Assembly: GCA_030671985.1 (NCBI GenBank)
Contig: DAOVHI010000007.1
Coordinates: 1-18,620 of the forward strand
Direction: 5' to 3'
Source: a bacterium
GTDB taxonomy: Bacteria; JAHJDO01
DNA: 18,620 nucleotides
Within the stretch, counting starts at the first letter, position 1. The number at the start of each line of letters is the position of its first letter. The translations under genes were made by a program, and so were the position numbers. This document shows positions 8,240-13,905 of this stretch, one piece after another. A model generated the notes under the pieces. That model ran no database searches. It was given only the letters and a program-made list of their open reading frames with translations, and was not told the origin of the DNA.

Positions 8240-9325
8240 TTATTTTCTTGCCTTGATTAGTATTCTCAGATGAAGAAGCGCAAAAATGATGGTAGCCAAC
8301 CAGGCAGCAAGCCATGGTTTAAGAGTTCCGTTTCTTCCTGTCGCTAATATAATAGGAATTGCTATTCCATAATATATAAATCCAATGCTCAGAGCGATTC
8401 CAATGCTTTCCTTTTTACCCCTTTTGCCAACAGCAAGCATTATAGAAAAGGCAATAATTACCATTACAAGATTTGAGAATGGCAGCGATATTCTTGAATA
8501 CAGTTCCGTCAACTCTCTATACGGATAGCATTTAACTTTTCTTAAACTTTTAATGCGGCGTTTTAGGAGTTTTATGTCCAGATGTGGTAATTCGGCTTGT
8601 TTAATCAAAAGATCGCGAGGTGTTTCTGTGATATCAGACACTAATTGTTTGAAATTTTCAGTTTTAAGAATAGAGCCTTCCATATCAAATACACGAACCA
8701 GTCCGTTAAAAAGCATCCATTTCTTATTTATCCATTTTGCCTCTTTAGCATTAATTGTGTTTTGAATATTATAATTTTCATCATACTGAGTTATTTGAAT
8801 ATTACGCATAGATTGCTCTTTAGCATTAAAAAGACCTACATGAACGATCCTGTTTTTTACATCCAAAAATGAGAAGTCAGTCCATATTTTCTTTTTAATT
8901 TTGTATTGCTTGCCAATATTGACTTTCCATATATAGCGCGCTTTTGCCATAGATTTGGGAGCAATATTCATACTCACAGGGATAGACGCTAGACTTATAA
9001 TTGCGGAAACCAATAAAAATGGCATTAAAATTTTCGCAGAACTCACTCCGCTAGCCCACAATGTCATCAACTCGTTATGTTTATTGAGGTAATTTAAGGT
9101 TATTATTATGCCTATAAGAGTTGAGATGGGCATTAGCTTTATATACATATCCGGCAGCATGTTCCTGTAATAGTTTACAATGTCAATGAATTTTGCGCCT
9201 TCTGATACAAATTCGGGTGTATTGCTTATTAGATCTATTATCAGATATAAACACATAAATGCCGTTAGGCAGCAGAAGAATGAACACAAAAAACTTTTTA
9301 TGAGATATCGATCTATAACTTTCAT
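8240..9325 (-). CDS. lptG: LPS export permease LptG (YjgP/YjgQ family)
   Basis: The 361-residue protein has the standard family layout: three N-terminal helices (about 10-32, 55-80 and 98-120), a periplasmic strand-rich (jellyroll) domain at about 125-270, and three C-terminal helices (about 280-300, 308-328 and 335-355). The helix-2/3 loop reads HNELMTLWASGVSSAKIL, which is the coupling segment that engages the LptB ATPase, and the N-terminus MKVIDRYLIKSF is typical. With LptF it forms the inner-membrane part of the Lpt complex that extracts LPS and passes it to the periplasmic bridge. It lies 4 nt after lptF, is the last gene of the minus-strand operon, and converges on the diguanylate cyclase. 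No obvious terminator was seen in the 3-nt gap. LptB, LptC and LptA are not in the window. Confidence 0.92.
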   Translation of the reverse strand: MKVIDRYLIKSFLCSFFCCLTAFMCLYLIIDLISNTPEFVSEGAKFIDIVNYYRNMLPDMYIKLMPISTLIGIIITLNYLNKHNELMTLWASGVSSAKILMPFLLVSAIISLASIPVSMNIAPKSMAKARYIWKVNIGKQYKIKKKIWTDFSFLDVKNRIVHVGLFNAKEQSMRNIQITQYDENYNIQNTINAKEAKWINKKWMLFNGLVRVFDMEGSILKTENFKQLVSDITETPRDLLIKQAELPHLDIKLLKRRIKSLRKVKCYPYRELTELYSRISLPFSNLVMVIIAFSIMLAVGKRGKKESIGIALSIGFIYYGIAIPIILATGRNGTLKPWLAAWLATIIFALLHLRILIKARK

Positions 9326-9329
9326 TTTT

Positions 9330-10421
9330 CTACCTATGGCTATAACTGGTTTTATAAATTAAATATATTCCTATTGTCGCAATTATGATATTTGGCAGCC
9401 ACATTGCCACAACAGGCGGTATGTAGCCTTTTTGACCTATTATTGATCCCAGCATCATCAATAAGTAGTGAAGGAAAATAACAGGTATACCTATGCCTAT
9501 AGCCGCAAATTTACTGCTGCGGCGATATCTAATACTCAAAGGAATGCCTATTAGGATAAACGGAATAAATGTAAAAGAAAGAGAAGCTTTTCTATATAAT
9601 TCCACGGATAATTTATTCGCATTAGTCTTTGTATTCATGATTTTGTTTTTCAAATCGTTAGAAGTCATTTCAATAGCGCTCTTTTTTAATTTAATTGTAC
9701 CATATACAAGTGAACCGAAATCTATAGGATAAATCTTGAAAGAGCATTTAAAATATTCGTTTGGATTTTTGGGATTAAACTCTTCAACAGAGCCGTTTTC
9801 TAACTTAAGAATCATACTCTCATTTTTTGGGTCAGATATAAAACGTCCTTGTTTTGCAGTTATCGTTCTCACCGAGGAGTCTGGTTTTGACTGGTGAATT
9901 ACCACATTGTATAGAATTTTGTTTCTAATTTTATCGGCATAAAAAGTGTAACCCTTAAATATCTTCATCGGGGTTTTTTCTTTTAGAAGAGCTGAGGAGT
10001 TCAAAATGCCAATTTCTTTAAATAATTTCTTTGAAGAAAAGTTTGCTTTAGGAGCAATTGTATTATTTAACGGCCAGGAGATTAAACACAATATTATACC
10101 AATAGCAAGGATTGGAGGTGTGATTATTCTATAAGGATCTATTCCGTTTGCCTTCATGGCAATGATTTCATTATCGGAAGATAGTCTGCCAATAGAGGTA
10201 AGGATAGCTACAAGCACTGCCATTGGTAAGGTATATGTTAGAAGAAAGGGGAGAAGGTATACAACTAGTTTTGATAGGCCGAGTATACTAATTTGCTCAT
10301 TAACCAGCATATTTGCCAGTCTGAACATGTTTCCCATAAACAGAATAAACGTAAAGACACACAGACTTGAGAAGAAAGGGGCTATGAATTCTCTTAAAAT
10401 ATAGCGGGTTAGTATTCGCAT
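9330..10421 (-). CDS. lptF: LPS export permease LptF (YjgP/YjgQ family)
   Basis: The 363-residue protein has the same three-plus-three helix layout around a periplasmic strand-rich domain (about 130-275). Family landmarks are the start MRILTRYILREFIAPFF, a second helix rich in leucine and proline (LVVYLLPFLLTYTLPMAVLVA) and the coupling loop SSDNEIIAMKANGIDPYRI. The SDNEIIAMKA form points to LptF rather than LptG. It is the partner of the downstream LptG in pulling LPS from the inner membrane. It starts 12 nt after the mlaD stop without a clear Shine-Dalgarno sequence, so it probably depends on translational coupling. Its presence in one unit with Mla genes ties LPS and phospholipid traffic together. 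Confidence 0.92.
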   Translation of the reverse strand: MRILTRYILREFIAPFFSSLCVFTFILFMGNMFRLANMLVNEQISILGLSKLVVYLLPFLLTYTLPMAVLVAILTSIGRLSSDNEIIAMKANGIDPYRIITPPILAIGIILCLISWPLNNTIAPKANFSSKKLFKEIGILNSSALLKEKTPMKIFKGYTFYADKIRNKILYNVVIHQSKPDSSVRTITAKQGRFISDPKNESMILKLENGSVEEFNPKNPNEYFKCSFKIYPIDFGSLVYGTIKLKKSAIEMTSNDLKNKIMNTKTNANKLSVELYRKASLSFTFIPFILIGIPLSIRYRRSSKFAAIGIGIPVIFLHYLLMMLGSIIGQKGYIPPVVAMWLPNIIIATIGIYLIYKTSYSHR

Positions 10422-10433
10422 AAAATATTGGTA

Positions 10434-11690
10434 TTATCTTGCTGCGCCCATTAAGCCAACAAGATATTTGATGTCCTGATCATTGTATTCTATTTTTATA
10501 CCTGCTATGAATGAAGGATTATCCAGAATATCTTCCGCTCCGGCAATTACATAATAACTTCTATCTTCCCATATTTTATAGCTCAGATTTGTTCTAAGGA
10601 AGAATGGAGAGCTGTAAATAGCGCTGTGTCCTTCAACCGTGATAAAGGTTTTTTTATCTGGGAGCATATAATCCGCTCCAAGCCCTGCGCCTGAGTTTAT
10701 CAGTCCGCCTCTGACTGTCAGATTATTGTCAAAGAATTTTAACGCAAGCTGTACATCATATTCGGTTTTATATCTCTCTTCTTTTGAATTGCCCGTGCCA
10801 AGCTTGCTTGCTCCAACAAGATAATATTTATCATCAGAAGGTTCAATTCTTATATAGCCTTTATTTCTAAAAGATCCCTCTCTGGCAGAATATACGCTTT
10901 CGCCGCCCAGCCATGTCTTTATTTCTCTCATTTTACCAAGAACATCTTTTGCGTCCTCAGATGCTGATTTTGCCGATTTCACAGTTTTTCTAGCATCCTC
11001 ATACAATTCTTCATCATAAATTAGTTTACCAACAGTGCCCTCGCCTTTATCGATTTTTTTTACGATTTTTTTGATCGTTTTAACCGTCTCTTTTACTTCC
11101 GTTCCAATTCCCTCAAATTCATCGATGACTTTTTGCGCTTTGTCAGATGTTTCTTTTGCTGACTTCATAAATTCAGAAGTATTCTTATAGAGTTCTTCAT
11201 CGGTTAAGAGTTTACCTGCTGTTCCTTCTCCTCTTTCGACTTTCTTCGTAAGATTCCCAATAGTTTCCGATATCTCTCCCGCTTTGGTAAAGAGTTGATG
11301 TAATTGGTAAGGGTCCACTCCATCAACAACGCTGTCAGGTTTTAGAACAGGGCTGTCCGTAGTTCCCATTGTAATGCCAACGTACTTGCCTCCCATGAGG
11401 CTTACGTCATTGATGCTAAATGCGGAATTTTGCCTAAGTATTGTTTCTTTTTTGATCCATAATGAAACCTGTATTTTATTATTTTTTACATCGAAGTCTT
11501 CAACGCGTCCCACTTTCATTCCAGCTAATGTTACCGTATCTCCTCTCTTGAGTCCGCCTATCTGGCTGAAGTTGACTTTTATTATGTATCCGCTTTCAAA
11601 TACTCTAATTTTACCCACCCAAAAGGTTAGAGCCATAAGCAGTATAATGCCTACAAAAAACGCTATTCCAACTTTCTTTTCAGTATTCAA
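10434..11690 (-). CDS. mlaD: MCE-family lipid-transport protein MlaD with duplicated linker and strand-rich C-terminal domain
   Basis: The 418-residue protein is more than twice the length of E. coli MlaD. One membrane anchor (about 7-26) is followed by the MCE domain (about 32-125), with GGLKRGDTVTLAGMKVGRV and SLMGGKYVGITMG. A charged helical linker (about 135-255) holds two similar units of about 42 residues, 149-190 and 211-252, each containing GEGT-GKL--DEELY. The C-terminal part (266-418) alternates polar and hydrophobic residues in many short strands with aromatic ends, as outer-membrane barrels do, but lacks a terminal phenylalanine. MCE proteins form hexameric rings that pass lipids between membranes; the linker could span the periplasm. 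The start is TTG at 11690, supported by GGAGGT five bases upstream; a nearer ATG is out of frame. It acts with MlaE and the PilZ-MlaF ATPase. Confidence 0.9.
   Translation of the reverse strand: MNTEKKVGIAFFVGIILLMALTFWVGKIRVFESGYIIKVNFSQIGGLKRGDTVTLAGMKVGRVEDFDVKNNKIQVSLWIKKETILRQNSAFSINDVSLMGGKYVGITMGTTDSPVLKPDSVVDGVDPYQLHQLFTKAGEISETIGNLTKKVERGEGTAGKLLTDEELYKNTSEFMKSAKETSDKAQKVIDEFEGIGTEVKETVKTIKKIVKKIDKGEGTVGKLIYDEELYEDARKTVKSAKSASEDAKDVLGKMREIKTWLGGESVYSAREGSFRNKGYIRIEPSDDKYYLVGASKLGTGNSKEERYKTEYDVQLALKFFDNNLTVRGGLINSGAGLGADYMLPDKKTFITVEGHSAIYSSPFFLRTNLSYKIWEDRSYYVIAGAEDILDNPSFIAGIKIEYNDQDIKYLVGLMGAAR
10935..11246 (-). repeat. Two-unit protein repeat inside mlaD
   Basis: The two encoded units, at 11121-11246 and 10935-11060, are each about 42 residues and are spaced 62 residues apart. 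Shared residues include KK(V/I), GEGT(A/V)GKL, DEELY, K-SAK and AQKV/AKDV. The protein similarity is clear by eye; DNA identity was not measured. It probably lengthens a periplasmic helical linker. Confidence 0.75.
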
Positions 11691-11695
11691 AGCAT

Positions 11696-11701
11696 ACCTC
11701 C
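11696..11701 (-). promoter_or_regulatory. Ribosome binding site deciding the TTG start of mlaD
   Basis: On the minus strand GGAGGT lies five bases before TTG 11690-11688. The ATG at 11695-11693 touches the Shine-Dalgarno sequence and meets a stop after two codons, so the TTG is preferred. Confidence 0.75.
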
Positions 11702-11711
11702 ATATTCTTTA

Positions 11712-11735
11712 AACTCACGATTTAAATCGTGAGTT
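11712..11735. repeat. Perfect 24-bp palindrome between mlaF and mlaD
   Basis: The left arm AACTCACGATTT (11712-11723) is followed at once by its exact reverse complement (11724-11735). It includes the stop codon of the PilZ-MlaF gene (11724-11722 on the minus strand) and its last few codons. As RNA it would fold into a hairpin about 10 nt before the mlaD ribosome site. No T-run follows on the transcribed strand, so it is not a classical terminator. It could act as a processing or stability hairpin, an operator, or a dispersed REP-like or IS200/IS605-type palindrome. The sequence alone does not say which. Confidence 0.85.
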
Positions 11736-12879
11736 CAGTTTCTTTATCAGTTATAGGGCCAACATTGCTTCCTGTAATAAACTGTTTGACAATGGGATTG
11801 TCAGTATTTTTAATTTCCTGAACAGTGCCCACCTGAATAATCTCACCATTATATAACATTGCTATGCGATCTGCAATCTGATATGCGCTTACCATATCAT
11901 GAGTTATTACTATTGACGTAGTGTTCAACGTATTCTCAAATCCTAAAATAAGCTTATTGATGGAATCCGATCTAACCGGATCAAGTCCGGTTGTCGGTTC
12001 GTCATAAAACATAATTTCGGGATCCATGCTAACTGCCCTTGCAAGTCCAACTCGTTTTTTCATACCTCCGCTTAAATCAGCAGGCTTTAAATTTTGAGTA
12101 CCGTCTAAACCAACTATTCCGAGCTTATTTTTGACTATTTTATTCATATCTTCTTCGCTCAGATTTGTATGCGCTTTCAAGCCCAATTTTATGTTCTCTG
12201 CAACAGTAAGAGAATTAAGCAGTGCAGCAGACTGAAAAAGCATACCAAATTTTCTTCTGATCTTATTAAGCTCATTATCTGAAATTTTCGCAATGTCAAT
12301 CCCGTCAACTTCCAGTATTCCCGAATCCGGTTTTACAAGTCCAATTATATGTCTTAGAAGCACAGTTTTTCCGCATCCGCTGCATCCAATAACAACAATA
12401 GTTTCTCCGCGTCTGATTTTAAGATTAACTCCTTCTAATATCTTTTCATATCCAAAACTTTTGTGCAGGTCAACAATATTGATTATTATTTCTTTAACTT
12501 TTACAAACTTAACAATTCTTTGCACTGCGTTTTTCTCTATATGCTCAAATTCCAGACCGGTTTCATAATATTTTTCCCCGCTTGAGGTCACTATTGCCCT
12601 CTGCCATTTCACAATACCTTTTGCAGTTATCTCCTCTTTACTGCTGTCGGGAAGAGAGAACCTTAAATATATTAGAGAATCGGGTTTTAAACCTTCTTGG
12701 GTTTTAAAACAAATACCTCCATCGCTTATATCTTTGGATTTTCTTTCTTCTTTGTGCGTGAGGGCTGTATGTTCGGAAAGCTCAGTGCTTATTAATATAT
12801 TTATTTCAATCGGCAAACGAGAATATCTTCTACGTTCATCGAAACTAATTTTTTCGTCCAGCTTATCTATTTCTATCAT
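11722..12879 (-). CDS. mlaF: PilZ-MlaF fusion: c-di-GMP-binding domain joined to Mla ABC ATPase
   Basis: The protein has 385 residues; ordinary MlaF is about 270. Residues about 14-125 form a PilZ domain with both ligand signatures: RRYSR (17-21, RxxxR) and DISDGG (50-55, D/NxSxxG), followed by strands such as GIVKWQR. Residues about 131-370 are an MlaF-type ATPase: Walker A GCSGCGKT (165-172), Q-loop MLFQSAAL, signature LSGGMKKRVGLARA (269-282), Walker B IMFYDEPTTGLDP (289-301) and switch histidine 327. It should power MlaE-dependent lipid movement between the membranes. The PilZ signatures are intact, so c-di-GMP binding is a fair inference, as is control of ATPase activity. No MlaB (STAS) gene is present, and the PilZ domain may fill the regulatory place. 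It starts 13 nt after mlaE with a weak ribosome site. The frame is continuous, so this is a true fusion in this sequence. Confidence 0.92.
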   Translation of the reverse strand: MIEIDKLDEKISFDERRRYSRLPIEINILISTELSEHTALTHKEERKSKDISDGGICFKTQEGLKPDSLIYLRFSLPDSSKEEITAKGIVKWQRAIVTSSGEKYYETGLEFEHIEKNAVQRIVKFVKVKEIIINIVDLHKSFGYEKILEGVNLKIRRGETIVVIGCSGCGKTVLLRHIIGLVKPDSGILEVDGIDIAKISDNELNKIRRKFGMLFQSAALLNSLTVAENIKLGLKAHTNLSEEDMNKIVKNKLGIVGLDGTQNLKPADLSGGMKKRVGLARAVSMDPEIMFYDEPTTGLDPVRSDSINKLILGFENTLNTTSIVITHDMVSAYQIADRIAMLYNGEIIQVGTVQEIKNTDNPIVKQFITGSNVGPITDKETELTI

Positions 12880-12892
12880 TTTTTTAGCTCTT

Positions 12893-13654
12893 TTAGAAAA
12901 ACATACTGGTTAAGAAGTAATCAAACATTGCAATCAATAGAAACGAAATGACAACAGAAGAGGTAGTTGATTTACCAACACCTTCAGCTCCGCCTCTGGT
13001 TCTAAATCCCTGATGACATGATACTATTGAGATAATTATGCCAAAAACAAATGCCTTTACTAATCCGCTATATATGTCTTTTATTGTTAAGTAGTTTTTG
13101 ATGCTGTCTAAGTATGTAGTGGTGTCCACTCCTATTCGGAATTTTGATACAATAAATCCTCCCGCCATGCCTACGCAATCTGAGTATATAACCAGAATAG
13201 GAAGCATGATTATGCATGCCAGAAATCTTGGCATTACCAGATATCTGACAGGGTTTATTGCCAGTGTTTTGAGAGCGTCTATCTCCTCAGACACCTGCAT
13301 TGTTCCAAGTTCTGCTGTCATTGACGCGCCAACTCTTCCTGCAACTATAAGTCCTGTAAGAACAGGTCCCATTTCCCTGCACATAGAAGCTGATACTATT
13401 GATCCTATCAGATGCTGGATGTGATATTTGGAAAGCTCAGTTCCCGTTTGAAATGCGAGTACCATTCCTGTAAGAAGCAATATTAAAGACGTGATAGGAA
13501 GCGTATAAACGCCCATTTCCAGCATTTGTTTTGCGATAGGCTTCAGATTCTTAAATGCAGACTTACACCAATATACAGTTTTTGCTAATAGTATTAAGAC
13601 CTCTCCTGTATAATCCAGAGCGTCTGCGATTCTGCTGTATATACTTGGTTTCAC
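12893..13654 (-). CDS. mlaE: Mla/MCE-system permease MlaE
   Basis: The 253-residue integral membrane protein has the MlaE-family core: an amphipathic N-terminal segment, GMVLAFQTGTELSKY, CREMGPVLTGLIVAGRVGASMTAELGTM, and EEIDALKTLAINPVRYLVMPR, then helices to the C-terminus. It forms the inner-membrane dimer on which the MlaF ATPase and the MCE ring assemble. The GTG start (13654-13652) has GAGGA about 5 nt upstream. The start lies only 11 nt after the 3' end of tRNA-Arg, so there is no room for a usual promoter and leader. It is probably transcribed with the tRNAs and freed by tRNA 3' processing. It is the first protein gene of the mlaE-mlaF-mlaD-lptF-lptG unit. Confidence 0.94.
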   Translation of the reverse strand: MKPSIYSRIADALDYTGEVLILLAKTVYWCKSAFKNLKPIAKQMLEMGVYTLPITSLILLLTGMVLAFQTGTELSKYHIQHLIGSIVSASMCREMGPVLTGLIVAGRVGASMTAELGTMQVSEEIDALKTLAINPVRYLVMPRFLACIIMLPILVIYSDCVGMAGGFIVSKFRIGVDTTTYLDSIKNYLTIKDIYSGLVKAFVFGIIISIVSCHQGFRTRGGAEGVGKSTTSSVVISFLLIAMFDYFLTSMFF

Positions 13655-13665
13655 TTTTTCCTCAG

Positions 13666-13739
13666 TACGCCTGGCCCGATTCGAACGGGCGACCTTCAGA
13701 TTCGAAGTCTGCCGCTCTATCCAGCTGAGCTACAGGCGC
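13666..13739 (-). tRNA. tRNA-Arg (anticodon TCG)
   Basis: A 74-nt cloverleaf was folded by hand. The acceptor GCGCCTG pairs with CAGGCGT (first pair G-U). The D-stem is GCTC/GAGC, the anticodon loop is CTTCGAA giving TCG, and the T-arm is GCCCG-TTCGAAT-CGGGC. The anticodon stem pairs four of five bases, with 27-43 being G-A. The discriminator is A, and the CCA end is not encoded (CTG follows). It lies between tRNA-His and mlaE. Confidence 0.95.
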
Positions 13740-13743
13740 GATT

Positions 13744-13820
13744 TGGGGTGAGTGACGGGAGTCGAACCCGCGACTTCCAGAACCACAATCTGGCGCTCTG
13801 CCAACTGAGCTACACCCACC
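13744..13820 (-). tRNA. tRNA-His (anticodon GTG)
   Basis: The acceptor GTGGGTG pairs with CACTCAC (one G-U pair). The extra G at position -1 (13820), diagnostic of tRNA-His, faces discriminator C. The anticodon stem is CCAGA/TCTGG with loop TTGTGGT, giving GTG. The T-arm is GCGGG-TTCGACT-CCCGT. CCA is encoded at 13746-13744. It ends 4 nt before tRNA-Arg begins. Confidence 0.97.
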
Positions 13821-13833
13821 ACGATGCTGAATA

Positions 13834-13862
13834 ATACTAATATATAGGGTTGCAAAAAGCAA
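13834..13862 (-). promoter_or_regulatory. Probable promoter of the tRNA-mla-lpt unit
   Basis: On the minus strand TTGCTT (13862-13857) and TAGTAT (13839-13834) are separated by 17 bp and sit just upstream of tRNA-His. Each has two mismatches to the sigma-70 consensus. Position and spacing are good, and no other candidate of this quality was seen in the gap. Confidence 0.5.
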
Positions 13863-13875
13863 GAGTATTAATTTA

Positions 13876-13905
13876 TTGACAGGTAATGTTTTTGAAGAGT
13901 ATATT
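13876..13905 (+). promoter_or_regulatory. Probable strong promoter of the large anchored-protein genes
   Basis: TTGACA (13876-13881) and TATATT (13900-13905) are separated by 18 bp, a near-consensus sigma-70 pair in the gap between the divergent tRNAs and the rightward genes. Transcription would begin near 13912, at the start of the coding frame itself, leaving almost no leader. Confidence 0.55.

Noticed and set aside
8216-8258. Inverted repeat (AATCAAG / CTTGATT) spanning the convergent stops
   Set aside because: A 7-bp stem with a loop of about 29 nt and no T-run is too weak to call a terminator.
8553-9362. Short plus-strand open frames opposite lptG
   Set aside because: They overlap a clear LptG coding frame, show no family pattern and have no good ribosome sites.
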